This document shows, piece by piece, positions 9,102-18,632 of a stretch of DNA of 55,092 nucleotides (position 1 is the first letter of the stretch; every line of letters starts with the position of its first letter). The stretch lies in the NCBI GenBank assembly GCA_029258325.1, contig JARHZF010000016.1, positions 1 to 55,092 of the forward strand, given 5' to 3'. This DNA is from Anaerobiospirillum sp. (GTDB lineage Bacteria; Pseudomonadota; Gammaproteobacteria; Enterobacterales; Succinivibrionaceae). A model generated the notes under the pieces. It was not told the DNA's origin. It searched no databases and saw only the letters and a list, made by a program, of their open reading frames with translations. The position numbers were made by a program, and so were the translations under genes.

Positions 9102-10037
9102 TTATAGATCAGGTAAAGGGAAGGTTCTATCTATAGGTTTATCACCTACAGGTATAACTTCAGTATCTGTAAGAGTTAAAAGATATTTAATAATATCCTC
9201 TACTATATACTCAGGAACAGATGCTCCTGCACTAATACCTACAGACTCTACATTATAAAACCAACTTTTATCTATATCTTTATAATCATCAACTAAATAA
9301 GCTAAAGCTCCCTCATTCTCTGCAACCTCACGTAAACGATTTGAGTTAGATGAGTTTTTAGAGCCAGCTACAATAACAACATCACTAATTTTAGCTAATT
9401 CCTTTATAGCATTTTGTCTATGCTGTGTAGCATAACAAGTATCATCTTTTAAAGGACCTTCAATAGATGGATATTTTTCTTTTAAAGCTTTAACAGTAAT
9501 TGAGGTTTCATCTATAGATAAAGTTGTCTGTGTAGCAAAAACTAGATCTTCATCTTTAAAATCAAGATTATCTACATCTTCTTTTGTTAAGATAACACGC
9601 ACATTCTCAAGAGGACCATCATATTGACCAACAGTACCTTTAACCTCTTGATGTCCATCGTGACCTATAACTATAGCTTTTTTATTTTCCTTTGAGGCTT
9701 TATTTACTTTAAAGTGTACTCTTTTTACTAGAGGGCATGTAGCATCAATTACATATAAGCCTTTATCTTTTGCTTTTTCATATGTTTGAATACCAACACC
9801 ATGTGCTGAGAAAATTAATACACTATTTTCTGGCACATCATCTAAACTTTCAACAAAATGAGCACCTTTTTTCTCTAATTCCTTTACAACATGAGTATTA
9901 TGAACAACCTCATGCAAGACATAGACATCTCTATCTTTATATTTATCTAAGGTTAAATTTACAACTTTAATAGCTCGTTCAACACCAGCACACATACCTC
10001 TAATATTGGCTAAATATATTTTAAAGGAATTTTTCAT
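9102..10037 (-). CDS. ispH: 4-hydroxy-3-methylbut-2-enyl diphosphate reductase
   Basis: A 311-residue iron-sulfur enzyme making IPP and DMAPP in the last step of the MEP isoprenoid pathway. The three cluster cysteines are Cys16 (NIRGMCAGV), Cys101 (DATCPLV) and Cys201 (DDTCYATQHRQ). The HEVVHN, FSAHGVG and TTLSIDET segments of the active site and the SNSNRL motif near 236 are also present. E. coli IspH is 316 residues. It follows lspA by 18 bases, with AGAGAG before the ATG. The fkpB gene that lies between lspA and ispH in E. coli is absent here. Confidence 0.96.
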   Translation of the reverse strand: MKNSFKIYLANIRGMCAGVERAIKVVNLTLDKYKDRDVYVLHEVVHNTHVVKELEKKGAHFVESLDDVPENSVLIFSAHGVGIQTYEKAKDKGLYVIDATCPLVKRVHFKVNKASKENKKAIVIGHDGHQEVKGTVGQYDGPLENVRVILTKEDVDNLDFKDEDLVFATQTTLSIDETSITVKALKEKYPSIEGPLKDDTCYATQHRQNAIKELAKISDVVIVAGSKNSSNSNRLREVAENEGALAYLVDDYKDIDKSWFYNVESVGISAGASVPEYIVEDIIKYLLTLTDTEVIPVGDKPIDRTFPLPDL

Positions 10038-10055
10038 AATCTCTCTTTTTATCTT

Positions 10056-10562
10056 TTAATCTTTTTCTTTTTTAGAAAAGATAGTTACTATTATTAATAA
10101 AAATGCTCCAATACATACTGCTATATCTGCAACATTAAATGCAGGATAGGCATAAAAGAATGTATCAGTTCGTATATAAAACAGTAGAAAATCAACAACA
10201 TAGCCAAGAAATATTCTATCAACTAAATTACCTAAAGCTCCACCTATAAATAAAGCATAAGATAAATTAGTCCAAAATAATTCTTTTTTACTTTTCTTTA
10301 AAAGTACAATAAATACACAAGTTACTAGTATAGATATTGAAGTAAAAAACCATCTTTGCCAGCCACCTTGATCTGCAAGGAAAGAAAAAGCTGCACCATG
10401 ATTATATATATGAACTAAATTAAAAAATGGGGTCACTTGAATACCCCATGTACCGTACTCTATAAAATTTACACATAAATATTTAGTGAGCTGGTCTAAT
10501 ACTAAGACCAGCGCACTTATGAGTAAGAATATAGATCCAGTTTTAGATCTATTAAATTGCAT
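10056..10562 (-). CDS. lspA: Lipoprotein signal peptidase (signal peptidase II)
   Basis: A 168-residue inner-membrane aspartyl peptidase that removes signal peptides from diacylated prolipoproteins. Four membrane segments are visible (about 10-28, 66-88, 98-115, 142-162). The catalytic aspartates are Asp124 (VVDFL) and Asp146 (FNVADIAV), with the conserved NLVDR at 112-116 and NHGAAFSF at 54-61. The start codon overlaps the ileS stop by one base (TAATG), so translation is coupled. The lspA-ispH junction is 18 bases. Confidence 0.95.
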   Translation of the reverse strand: MQFNRSKTGSIFLLISALVLVLDQLTKYLCVNFIEYGTWGIQVTPFFNLVHIYNHGAAFSFLADQGGWQRWFFTSISILVTCVFIVLLKKSKKELFWTNLSYALFIGGALGNLVDRIFLGYVVDFLLFYIRTDTFFYAYPAFNVADIAVCIGAFLLIIVTIFSKKEKD

Positions 10563-13375
10563 TATGCAAACCTTCTTATCTCACCTGTTAGAGTTTTAAT
10601 ATTTTGGATACAACGTGGACATAAACCTGGATATTCACTATCTGCATCAACATCTGCTTCATAGTGCCAGCATCTTTCACACTTCTTAGCATTTGATTTT
10701 TCAATTACAAAAGCAAGAGAACCATTTTCGCTCTTAATAGCATTTTCAGGTGCTGCATCTGTCTTTACTAAAACTTTTGAGGTAATAAATACAAAGCTTA
10801 ACTCATCACCAATTGCATTTAAGATGTTTGCAGTAGCTTCATCTGTATAAATGGTAACTTCAGCTTCTAATGAACCACCTATTACACCATCATTTCTCTT
10901 TTGTTCAATAGCACGATTTACCTCATCTCTTATCTCTAAGATCTTGTGCCAGAAATCGTCATTAAACTTAGAATCATCTGATAGTTTAGGTAGATCTTTT
11001 AACCACTCTTGAGTAAATACAAACTCATCACGTGTACCTGGCATTGCTTGCCATGCTTCTTGAGATGTAAAGGTTAAAATTGGGGCAATCCATCTAATTA
11101 AGCTTTCTGCAATTAAATATAAAGCTGTTTGACATGAACGTCTTGCAACAGAATCACTCTTAGCTGTATATTGTCTATCCTTAATAATATCAAGATAGAA
11201 TGAACCAAGTTCAATAGAACAAAAATGCATTAACTCTTTTACAACTAAGTGGAAATCATAGTTATTATAGTTACTTATAATGCTATCTTGTGTCTTTGAT
11301 GCTTTAGATACTGCCCACTTATCAAGCTCAACCATATCCTCAAAAGCTACCATGTCTTTTGCTGGATCAAAACCATTTAAGTTTGCAAGTAAGAATCTTA
11401 TAGTATTACGTAAACGTCTATAAGAGTCAGCTGATCTCTTAAAGATTTCTTGAGATACTGCAATATCACCTGAATAATCAGTTGATGCAACCCATAGACG
11501 TAATACATCAGCACCCATCTTATCGATAACTTCTTGTGGAGCAATAACGTTACCTAAAGATTTTGACATCTTACGACCTTGACCATCTACACAAAAGCCG
11601 TGAGTTAAAACTTGTTTGTATGGTGCTTCATCTTTCATTGCAATTGAAAGCATTAAAGATGACATGAACCAACCTCTGTGTTGATCTGAACCTTCTAAAT
11701 AAAGATCTGCACTGTGACCTTTGTTTTCAGGACGAGCATCAGTTACAGTATAGTGTGTTGAGCCTGAGTCAAACCATACGTCTAAAGTATTTGGATCTTT
11801 ATAGTATAAATGAGCTTCACTTGCATCAATAAGATCTTCAACCTTTAGATCCCACCATGCTTGAATACCACCTTTTTCAACTGCTAGAGCTACTTTTTCA
11901 ATAATTTCAGGTGTCTTTTCATGAATCTTGCCTGTCTCTTTATTTACTAAAACAGCACAAGGCATACCCCATGTTCTTTGACGTGAAATACACCAGTCAG
12001 GTCTTTGAGACACCATAGCCTCAATTCTATTTTGACCCCATGCAGGAATCCAACGTACTTTCTTAATCTCCTCAAGAGCACGAGTACGAAGACCTTTTGC
12101 TTCCATACTTACAAACCATTGTGAAGTTGCACGGAAGATAACAGGTGTCTTATGACGCCAGCAATGTGGATATGAGTGAGTAATCTTTTGTGAGCAAAGA
12201 AGTGCACCTAATTCCTTTAATTTTTCAATTACTAAAGGATTAGCTTTAAATACGTGTACACCAGGTAGGAATGCTGCATCCTTAACATAACAGCCATCAG
12301 GACCTACAGGATTTGCAACTTCAATATTGTACTTTGATGCAACATTATAGTCATCAAGACCGTGACCTGGAGCTGTATGAACACAGCCAGTACCTGCATC
12401 TAATGTTACGTGTGCACCTAAAATAATTGGTACATAAAAATCAAGGAATGGATGTTTAAACTCTGATAATTCAAGATCTTTACCTTTACATTGACCTAAG
12501 ATCTTATAATCATCAATACCATAACGCTTCATTACAGATTCAACTAAATCTGTTGCAATAATTAATCTTGCATCACTTATTTGTACTAATGAATATTCAA
12601 AAAGTTCATTTAAACAAATAGCTCTATTTGCAGGTAATGTCCATGGAGTTGTTGTCCAAATAACTGCACATACAGGACCATTGCCCTCTTTAGTATTGAA
12701 CTTAGCTAGGATTTCATCTTCATTTTTTGCAACAAATTTAACGTCAATTGAGTCAGATGTTACATCTTTATACTCAACTTCAGCTTCTGCTAATGCAGAT
12801 TGACAGTCCATACACCAATAAACAGGTTTTGCACCTAAAACAAAGTGACCATTTTCAATAACTTTACCTAAAGCACGAATAGTATCAGCTTCTGTTTTAT
12901 AATCCATTGTTACATATGGCTTATCAAAGCTACCAAAAACGCCAAGACGAATAAAGTCTTTCATTTGACCTTGAACTTGGCTCATTGCATACTTGCGACA
13001 TTCTGCTCTAAATGTTGCTGCATCAACTTTTTGACCTGGCTTACCAATTAAACCTTCTACTTTGTGTTCAATAGGAAGACCATGGCAATCCCAACCTGGA
13101 ATGTATGGAGCATCAAAACCATCTAAGGTCTTAAATTTTACAATAATATCTTTTAATACTTTATTAATAGCATGGCCAATGTGAATAGTACCATTTGCAT
13201 ATGGAGGACCATCATGCAAAATGAACATGTCACGATTTTCACGAGCTTTACGTATTTGCTCATAAACTTTCTTTTGATTAAATTCTTCAAGCATCTTAGG
13301 CTCTCTTTTAGCAAGATCGCCACGCATTGGAAAATCTGTATTAGGAAGATTTAATGTATTTTTATAATCGGCCAT
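10562..13375 (-). CDS. ileS: Isoleucyl-tRNA synthetase
   Basis: A 937-residue class Ia synthetase of the bacterial type. Signatures: HIGH at 65-68 ([10 protein letters not shown]), the editing domain with [12 protein letters not shown] near 240, WFDSGSTH near 550, KMSKS near 602 ([12 protein letters not shown]), and a C-terminal zinc finger with [10 protein letters not shown] and GLCPRC in the last 45 residues. E. coli IleS is 938 residues, so the gene is complete. The C-terminal zinc module marks the mupirocin-sensitive bacterial form. It starts 10 bases after ribF ends and is coupled to lspA by a TAATG overlap. Confidence 0.97.
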   Translation of the reverse strand: MADYKNTLNLPNTDFPMRGDLAKREPKMLEEFNQKKVYEQIRKARENRDMFILHDGPPYANGTIHIGHAINKVLKDIIVKFKTLDGFDAPYIPGWDCHGLPIEHKVEGLIGKPGQKVDAATFRAECRKYAMSQVQGQMKDFIRLGVFGSFDKPYVTMDYKTEADTIRALGKVIENGHFVLGAKPVYWCMDCQSALAEAEVEYKDVTSDSIDVKFVAKNEDEILAKFNTKEGNGPVCAVIWTTTPWTLPANRAICLNELFEYSLVQISDARLIIATDLVESVMKRYGIDDYKILGQCKGKDLELSEFKHPFLDFYVPIILGAHVTLDAGTGCVHTAPGHGLDDYNVASKYNIEVANPVGPDGCYVKDAAFLPGVHVFKANPLVIEKLKELGALLCSQKITHSYPHCWRHKTPVIFRATSQWFVSMEAKGLRTRALEEIKKVRWIPAWGQNRIEAMVSQRPDWCISRQRTWGMPCAVLVNKETGKIHEKTPEIIEKVALAVEKGGIQAWWDLKVEDLIDASEAHLYYKDPNTLDVWFDSGSTHYTVTDARPENKGHSADLYLEGSDQHRGWFMSSLMLSIAMKDEAPYKQVLTHGFCVDGQGRKMSKSLGNVIAPQEVIDKMGADVLRLWVASTDYSGDIAVSQEIFKRSADSYRRLRNTIRFLLANLNGFDPAKDMVAFEDMVELDKWAVSKASKTQDSIISNYNNYDFHLVVKELMHFCSIELGSFYLDIIKDRQYTAKSDSVARRSCQTALYLIAESLIRWIAPILTFTSQEAWQAMPGTRDEFVFTQEWLKDLPKLSDDSKFNDDFWHKILEIRDEVNRAIEQKRNDGVIGGSLEAEVTIYTDEATANILNAIGDELSFVFITSKVLVKTDAAPENAIKSENGSLAFVIEKSNAKKCERCWHYEADVDADSEYPGLCPRCIQNIKTLTGEIRRFA

Positions 13376-13385
13376 AAAGTACCTA

Positions 13386-14321
13386 CTAAAAATTAATATT
13401 ATCTAAAAAATAAAGGGCTGTCTTAGCATCAACTTTGATTTGAGCCATAAGGGAGGTTAAATCTGGGAATTTTTCCTCATCTCTAATTTTTCTTTTAAAA
13501 GTAACCTTTATATTTTTTCCATAAATGTCACCTGAAAAATCAAAGATATTAACCTCAAGCAAACTTTTTACTTTATTTTCATAAATAGTAGGTCTAAGAC
13601 CTACATTTGCCATACCTTTATATATCTTTCCATCAATGTCTACAAAAACAGCATAAACACCCTTTAGAGGTGTAACTCGCCTATGTAAATTTACATTAGC
13701 TGTTGGAAAACCAATAGTTCTACCTATTGCATTACCATGAACTACACGTCCTTCAATAACATAAGGATGACCTAACATAGCTTCTGCTTCTTTAAAATTA
13801 GCATTTTCTATAAGGCCTCTTATCATAGTTGAAGATACACGTGTACCATGAGATGCAATTGAGGTAATAGCATTTGCCTCAACTCCTACAGATTTTGCAA
13901 TTTCTGTAAGTTCAACAATACCAGCTACTCCCCCTTGACCAAAGGTAAAAAGAGATCCTACGGTTATACTTTTTACATTAAGTTTATTATGTAATATGTT
14001 TATAATAAACTCTTGTGCACTTAATTCACAAAAAGCTCTATTAAAGGGCATGCAAAATAAATAATCAATACCCTCTTTTTCAAAAGCTCTAACCTTATCT
14101 CTTATAGAATACAATCTAGATGGTATTACCTTATTAAAATATTCAAGAGGTTGTGGTTCAAAAATCATTACTGCACTTTTATAACCATGAATTTTTGCTT
14201 TTTCTTTCATGGTGTTAATAACGGCTTTATGACCTTGATGAAAGCCATCAAAATTACCAATAGCAAGAGCTAATGGTGTATCATCTTTTGCAAAATCACA
14301 TAAATGCCTATATAAGTGCAT
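13386..14321 (-). CDS. ribF: Bifunctional riboflavin kinase / FAD synthetase
   Basis: A 311-residue enzyme that phosphorylates riboflavin to FMN and adenylates it to FAD. The N-terminal FAD-synthetase domain has [13 protein letters not shown] near residue 22, the (H/N)xGH nucleotidyltransferase motif, and the substrate segment [12 protein letters not shown] near 156. The C-terminal flavokinase domain has [11 protein letters not shown] near 196 and the [12 protein letters not shown] segment near 230. E. coli RibF is 313 residues. It heads the ribF-ileS-lspA-ispH operon and is divergent from rpsT, exactly as in enteric bacteria. Confidence 0.95.
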   Translation of the reverse strand: MHLYRHLCDFAKDDTPLALAIGNFDGFHQGHKAVINTMKEKAKIHGYKSAVMIFEPQPLEYFNKVIPSRLYSIRDKVRAFEKEGIDYLFCMPFNRAFCELSAQEFIINILHNKLNVKSITVGSLFTFGQGGVAGIVELTEIAKSVGVEANAITSIASHGTRVSSTMIRGLIENANFKEAEAMLGHPYVIEGRVVHGNAIGRTIGFPTANVNLHRRVTPLKGVYAVFVDIDGKIYKGMANVGLRPTIYENKVKSLLEVNIFDFSGDIYGKNIKVTFKRKIRDEEKFPDLTSLMAQIKVDAKTALYFLDNINF

Positions 14322-14400
14322 CTTTTAAAAATCCAATCATAAAAAACTTGCATATAAAGAAAGATATAAAATATAACATATCCCTTATAAATATTTATAT

Positions 14401-14429
14401 ATTATAACATAGTGCCAACTTTCTTTAAA
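14401..14429 (-). promoter_or_regulatory. Candidate sigma-70 promoter of the ribF-ileS-lspA-ispH operon
   Basis: On the minus strand, TTTAAA (14429-14424), 17 bases, TATAAT (14406-14401), about 80 bases before the ribF ATG. The -10 is perfect, the -35 is poor. Confidence 0.4.
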
Positions 14430-14511
14430 AAATAACAAAGAGCCTTTAGTATACAAGAATAATTGCACCAAAAGAGATCTAAATGTAAATAAAATACATC
14501 AAAAAATATTC

Positions 14512-14540
14512 TTGAAAGATATCAAATAAGAGTATATAAT
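14512..14540 (+). promoter_or_regulatory. Sigma-70 promoter of rpsT
   Basis: TTGAAA at 14512-14517, 17-base spacer, TATAAT at 14535-14540. Predicted start near 14547 gives a leader of about 63 bases before the GTG start. Confidence 0.75.
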
Positions 14541-14609
14541 CTGATGTTTATCAAGCCTCATATTTTTATATGTGGAATATTTTTAAAAATATTTTATCAG
14601 GAGCTTTTT

Positions 14610-14870
14610 GTGCCTAATATCAAATCTGCAAAGAAGCGCGTTATCACTTCAGAGAAAGCACGTCAACGTAACGTAGCTGCTCGTTCAAAAATGCGTACTT
14701 TAATGAAGAAAGTTATTGCTGCATGTCAACAAGGCGATAAGGAAGCTGCTAAAGCTGCATTCCAAATTGCTGAGCCAGTATTAGATCGTGCTGCATGCAA
14801 GGGTCTTATTCATAAGAATAAGGCAGCTCGTCATAAGAGCGAGTTATCTGCAATGATTAAAGCATTATAA
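14610..14870 (+). CDS. rpsT: 30S ribosomal protein S20
   Basis: An 86-residue basic helical protein beginning [11 protein letters not shown], which binds 16S rRNA (E. coli S20 is 87 residues). I place the start at the GTG at 14610 because CAGGAG (14598-14603) lies just upstream and the S20 N-terminus begins there; an in-frame ATG at 14544 falls at the transcription start and would add 22 hydrophobic residues foreign to S20. E. coli rpsT also uses a non-ATG start, which takes part in autoregulation. The leader contains an 18-base palindrome (14576-14593) just before the Shine-Dalgarno site that could serve the same end. Codon choice is more GC-rich than in neighbours, as expected for a highly expressed gene. 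Confidence 0.95.
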   Translation: MPNIKSAKKRVITSEKARQRNVAARSKMRTLMKKVIAACQQGDKEAAKAAFQIAEPVLDRAACKGLIHKNKAARHKSELSAMIKAL

Positions 14871-14899
14871 TTTATTTGCTATAAATAAATTATAAAAAA

Positions 14900-14930
14900 A
14901 GAGGGAAGCTTTTTAGGCTTCCCTTTTTTT
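14900..14930. terminator. Bidirectional terminator between rpsT and the NADAR gene
   Basis: GGGAAGC (14903-14909) pairs with GCTTCCC (14917-14923) around a seven-base loop, with A-run on the left (14894-14900) and seven T on the right (14924-14930). It can end both the rpsT transcript and the converging minus-strand gene. Confidence 0.9.
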
Positions 14931-14940
14931 ATATTTAAAT

Positions 14941-16329
14941 TTAATCTTTATTAAAGGCTGAAAATAACTCTTCACATAAAAGTCTTTCTTGTCTTTTACG
15001 TCTATCTTCAGAACTTGTATCTAAGATTTCTTTTCTTGTACTTTTAAGAGTAAAAAAGGATGGATCTATAGATAAACTATTATCTTTATTTTCTAAAACT
15101 TCTATAGACTCACTTTCATCTACTTTCTTACGTGGTCTACCACGCTTACCCTTTACTTTTACAACCTCTTTGCTTGCACTAACTTCACTATCAACAACAA
15201 CTTTACGAGGTCTGCCTCTTTTTCTTTTTACAACAACTTCCTCAACTAAAGGAGTCTCTACTTCCTCTTTTTCTTCTTTTTTCTTTAAGTATGCTGTAAA
15301 TACCCTACCTTCTTTTTTATTTTCATCATCACTTGCACTTACCTCAATTAAAGTCTCATCATTATTTACATCATCATTTGCACCTAATTTTAGATTTGAA
15401 TTTTCAATTTTGTAAAAAGAATAAGAATTATCTTCTTTTTTCTCATTTAAGAGATCACTTTTACATAAAGCTTCACTTAAATTCTTTAAATCAAAAGGTT
15501 TAGTAAAACTATCCTTTCTTGTATTTTTATCCTTTAGGTTAAATGATATTTGTGACTTTAATGTCTGTGTATTTGAATAATAAGAGGTATTTTTTCTTGC
15601 TATAAAGTTATCATCATCTTGTAAGTTATAAGAGCCTCTTGCTCTTTGTAGGGATTTAGATGAGCTTTCTTTTGCTACATCTTTATAAACTATATTTATA
15701 AAATTTTCCTTACTTAATAAGGCTTTTTCTATTAAACCTTTATTACGCAGTGCTACATATATAGCACAAGCCTCAGCTTCTGAATAAGAACCTACATTAT
15801 ATTCAATATCAGTAAAGGCATCATATTGCATAAGTTCATCTGCAAAAACCCTATTTTCTTTTATTTTATGTAGTGTACTTATATAAAGATAATTAAAAAA
15901 AGCATTACTATATTCAACATCAAAACTTAAGTGGAAAAATTTAAATCCAACTAAATCTCCACTTTCAAAAAGACGTTTGTCTTTTTTTATAGTATTTATG
16001 TCTTGATGCAATAAATCTAAATAAGGTCCACCATTTTTAAATACTTTACTTGCATAATAAATAGAATCTAGGGCAAAAACATTTTTATTTTTAGTGCTTA
16101 ATTTTAATTTATGAGCACTTAGTTTATGTCCTAAAGGTGAATTTGAACGATTTGATACTTCTAACACTTTTTTAGATGGATTTAAGCGTAAAAAAGAGTT
16201 ATGCAATGATTCTATGCTTTGTTGAGTTTTACTTGGAGAAAAAAATCCTACAAATTCAAATACAGTATTAACAATACAAAAATGTTTTGTATTCTCCGTA
16301 GAAACCATAAATACAGGTTTTGTTGCCAT
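14941..16329 (-). CDS. NADAR-like protein of the DarT1-antitoxin type with C-terminal AT-hooks
   Basis: A 462-residue protein. Residues 1-216 closely match what I recall of the 'DarT1-associated NADAR antitoxin' family (DUF6977): MATKPVF start, SPSKTQQSIESLH near 31, KKVLEVSNRSNSPLGHKLSA at 53-72, ASKVFKNGGPYLDLL at 93-107, MQYDAFTDIEYN at 167-178, and EACAIYVALRNKGL at 186-199. Such NADAR proteins remove ADP-ribose from guanine in DNA and so reverse the DarT1 toxin. Here a linker of about 150 polar residues follows, then two AT-hook motifs, KRKRGRPRK (368-376) and KRGRPRK (395-401), and a charged helix. No DarT-like toxin (about 200 residues) is adjacent: rpsT lies on one side, a small-RNA candidate and fliR on the other. 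The family call is from memory; the AT-hooks are unambiguous. Confidence 0.68.
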   Translation of the reverse strand: MATKPVFMVSTENTKHFCIVNTVFEFVGFFSPSKTQQSIESLHNSFLRLNPSKKVLEVSNRSNSPLGHKLSAHKLKLSTKNKNVFALDSIYYASKVFKNGGPYLDLLHQDINTIKKDKRLFESGDLVGFKFFHLSFDVEYSNAFFNYLYISTLHKIKENRVFADELMQYDAFTDIEYNVGSYSEAEACAIYVALRNKGLIEKALLSKENFINIVYKDVAKESSSKSLQRARGSYNLQDDDNFIARKNTSYYSNTQTLKSQISFNLKDKNTRKDSFTKPFDLKNLSEALCKSDLLNEKKEDNSYSFYKIENSNLKLGANDDVNNDETLIEVSASDDENKKEGRVFTAYLKKKEEKEEVETPLVEEVVVKRKRGRPRKVVVDSEVSASKEVVKVKGKRGRPRKKVDESESIEVLENKDNSLSIDPSFFTLKSTRKEILDTSSEDRRKRQERLLCEELFSAFNKD

Positions 16330-16518
16330 AAATAATCTCAGAAACTTATCTCTATTTATTAGGAATAATAAGAGTTTTTAAAAATCAAAATAAAAGTGAA
16401 AAACAATATTTTTATATTTAGGTTATATATAATACCAAACTTATTGAATTTCATGATAAAGTTATTAAAAATATTTCTCTATTATATATCTTATTCTCAT
16501 ATTTTTTTGTGACTTTAG
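16330..16518. other. AT-rich intergenic stretch upstream of the NADAR gene
   Basis: No open frame of note. Presumably holds the promoter of the minus-strand NADAR gene, but I could not pick a convincing -35/-10 pair. Confidence 0.4.
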
Positions 16519-16600
16519 AAAAAAATAAAGGACAATACCTTTTGTACTGTCCCTTATATAGCAGAAGAACCACCATCTGCATAAGTTAGCATACACTAAC
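16519..16600 (-). ncRNA. Candidate small RNA with two hairpins and intrinsic terminator
   Basis: Reading the minus strand from about 16600: hairpin GTTAG...CTAAC (16600-16585), hairpin GCAGA...TCTGC (16580-16561), then a terminator stem AAGGGACAGTAC / GTATTGTCCTT (16555-16528) followed by ATTTTTTT (16526-16519). It is a GC-richer island in a very AT-rich gap. A promoter with 17-base spacing precedes it (16602-16630). Total length about 80 bases with no credible reading frame. The terminator would also end the fliK-fliR transcript, whose last stop is at 16736, so a 3'-UTR origin is the main alternative. Confidence 0.5.
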
Positions 16601-16601
16601 T

Positions 16602-16630
16602 ATAATAAATTATTAATATAACTTTTGCAA
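16602..16630 (-). promoter_or_regulatory. Candidate promoter of the small RNA
   Basis: On the minus strand, TTGCAA (16630-16625), 17 bases, TATTAT (16607-16602), with transcription expected to start at about 16600-16595, immediately before or within the first hairpin. Matches to consensus are 4/6 and 5/6. Confidence 0.45.
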
Positions 16631-16735
16631 TATTTTTTTATAAAAATATCTTTTTTATAAAAATAACATATTGATTTATAAAATATAAATTTATGTCTTT
16701 TATAAAAGATAAAATAAATTTTATAAAGAAAAAAA

Positions 16736-17533
16736 CTATCTAAATATACCCTCACACTCAGTTGAAATTAATGAGCATGTTGTTTCTGTAAGTACATTTA
16801 TAGCATTGTAGAAATTTCCCATAAATGAATTTAATGAGAAAACTAATACAAAGAAACCTGCAATCATGGATATAGCAAAACCCATAGAGAACACGTTTAG
16901 TTGAGGAGCTGCCTTTGTCATAACACCAAAGGTAAAGTTAATTATCAACATAGAACAAATAGAACTAATTGACATAGCTATAGCAATTTGGAACATTACA
17001 GATCCAAAATCTACTATTTGTTTATAGTTTAAAGCATTAAAACCATGCGGTCCTATTGGCATTGTCTCAAAGGATAATAAAAGTAACCTAATAAATAATA
17101 AATGACCATTGACAGCAAAAAATACTAAGGTTACAAGCACAGTAAAAAATTGACCAATAACAGGTGCATTAGTACCTGATACAGGATCAACTAATGAGGC
17201 AAAACCTAAACCTGTTTGCATAGCAATAACTTGACCTGACACAACAAATGATTGTACTAAAAATTGTGTCATGTAACCTATAGCAATACCTATTAATACT
17301 TGATTAAAAGTAGTAATAATACCTTCACCAGAAAAAGGCTGAGCATCTTCTGATATTTGAGGTATAGATGGTAATATACAAATAGTTACTGCTAAAGAAA
17401 ATAGAGCCCTAACTCTTGTTGGAACAGCATTTCCACCAATCATAAACATAGCCATAAAAAAACCACCTACACGGCATAAAGGCCATACAAGTGAAGCTAT
17501 TGCATTAATAGAAATAGTGTCTAAATAAGTCAT
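16736..17533 (-). CDS. fliR: Flagellar export gate protein FliR
   Basis: A 265-residue integral membrane component of the flagellar type III export gate (FliP5-FliQ4-FliR1). About six membrane segments, with the conserved early PLCRVGGFFMAMFMIGG stretch near residue 18, the GLGFASLVDP segment near 110, and NFTFGVMTKAAPQLNVFSMGF near 202, a family hallmark. E. coli FliR is 261 residues. It starts one base after the fliQ stop codon. flhB, often next, does not follow; the operon ends here, with a terminator at 16528-16555. Confidence 0.95.
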   Translation of the reverse strand: MTYLDTISINAIASLVWPLCRVGGFFMAMFMIGGNAVPTRVRALFSLAVTICILPSIPQISEDAQPFSGEGIITTFNQVLIGIAIGYMTQFLVQSFVVSGQVIAMQTGLGFASLVDPVSGTNAPVIGQFFTVLVTLVFFAVNGHLLFIRLLLLSFETMPIGPHGFNALNYKQIVDFGSVMFQIAIAMSISSICSMLIINFTFGVMTKAAPQLNVFSMGFAISMIAGFFVLVFSLNSFMGNFYNAINVLTETTCSLISTECEGIFR

Positions 17534-17534
17534 A

Positions 17535-17804
17535 TTAACTAATTACTTGAGGAATTAAGGAAATCATTTGATTAAAAAAAGAAATCATTTTCTCAAGACC
17601 CCAGTGTGCTCCAAACATCAAAGCTAAAACTGTTACAATAAGACGTGGTAAAAAAGATAATGTTTGTTCGTTTATAGATGTTGCAGCTTGGAAAATTGAC
17701 ACCATTAAACCTACAACAAGTGATGGAATAATAGATGCACATACCAAGATAGCAACTAAGCTTAAAGCTTCACGAATAACATCAACAAATACTTCTGGCT
17801 CCAT
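17535..17804 (-). CDS. fliQ: Flagellar export gate protein FliQ
   Basis: An 89-residue protein of two membrane hairpins (about 14-38 and 52-75), identical in length to E. coli FliQ. Conserved SLVVGLMVSIFQAATSINEQ and the following LSFLPRLI are visible. It starts 9 bases after fliP and abuts fliR. Confidence 0.95.
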   Translation of the reverse strand: MEPEVFVDVIREALSLVAILVCASIIPSLVVGLMVSIFQAATSINEQTLSFLPRLIVTVLALMFGAHWGLEKMISFFNQMISLIPQVIS

Positions 17805-17813
17805 AATCTACTC

Positions 17814-18632
17814 CTATACAGGAACTCCTATACCATAACTTGATACAAGTGTTCCCATAATTAATGTCCAACCATCAACTAAAACGAAGAGCATGAGCTT
17901 AAATGGTAAAGACACAATCATAGGTGATAACATCATCATACCCATGGCCATCAAGATTGAAGCTACTACTAAGTCAATAATCAAAAATGGTAAAAAGATC
18001 ATAAAGCCTATTTGGAATGCTGTTTTTAATTCACTTATCATAAAAGCTGGAATTAAAACACGCATAGGAGTATTTTCAGGCTTATCAATACGCATATTTG
18101 CATATTCTGCAAAAGAATTTATGTCTGAAAGTCTTGTTTGTGAAAGCATGAAAGCATGCACAGGTTTTTGTGCTCTATCAAAAGCTTCACGAGCTTGAAT
18201 TTCATCATTTATAAATGGTTCTATTGCAACCTCATACATCTCATCAAAAACAGGACCCATAATATATAGAGTTAAAAATAAAGAAATACCTATTAATATT
18301 TGATTTGATGGAGATGATTGTAAACCTAAGGCTTGACGTAAAATAGAAAGAACAACAATAATTCTTGTAAATGAAGTCATCATAATAACAATACCAGGCA
18401 AAAAGCCTAAAATTGTCATTAAAATAACTACTTGCAATGATAAAGAATAATCTTGTGTACCATCTGGATTTGTTTTTACTGTAAATGCAGACATATCTAA
18501 ATTAGCAGCATTTACATCTGACATCATAAATAAAATAAATCCAAGAATAAGGGTAGAACAAAGACTTACAAAAAATCTTTTTTTATTTTTTTGTAAATCT
18601 TCCTTATAACTCTGTAACTTTTGATTTTCCAT
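17814..18632 (-). CDS. fliP: Flagellar export gate protein FliP
   Basis: A 272-residue membrane protein of the export gate. A cleavable-type N-terminal hydrophobic segment (about 20-40, ending VNA) is followed by a short periplasmic stretch, then [20 protein letters not shown] and [15 protein letters not shown] at about 76-110, both family signatures, and the C-terminal [20 protein letters not shown] pair of helices. E. coli FliP is 245 residues; the extra length lies at the N-terminus, which has about 20 charged residues before the signal-like segment. The ATG lies inside fliO (29-base overlap of the coding regions). Confidence 0.95.
   Translation of the reverse strand: MENQKLQSYKEDLQKNKKRFFVSLCSTLILGFILFMMSDVNAANLDMSAFTVKTNPDGTQDYSLSLQVVILMTILGFLPGIVIMMTSFTRIIVVLSILRQALGLQSSPSNQILIGISLFLTLYIMGPVFDEMYEVAIEPFINDEIQAREAFDRAQKPVHAFMLSQTRLSDINSFAEYANMRIDKPENTPMRVLIPAFMISELKTAFQIGFMIFLPFLIIDLVVASILMAMGMMMLSPMIVSLPFKLMLFVLVDGWTLIMGTLVSSYGIGVPV

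Noticed and set aside
15170-15415. Plus-strand frame opposite the NADAR gene
   Set aside because: Shadow of the minus-strand reading frame (Ser/Leu/Thr/Phe-rich complement of Lys/Glu-rich coding).
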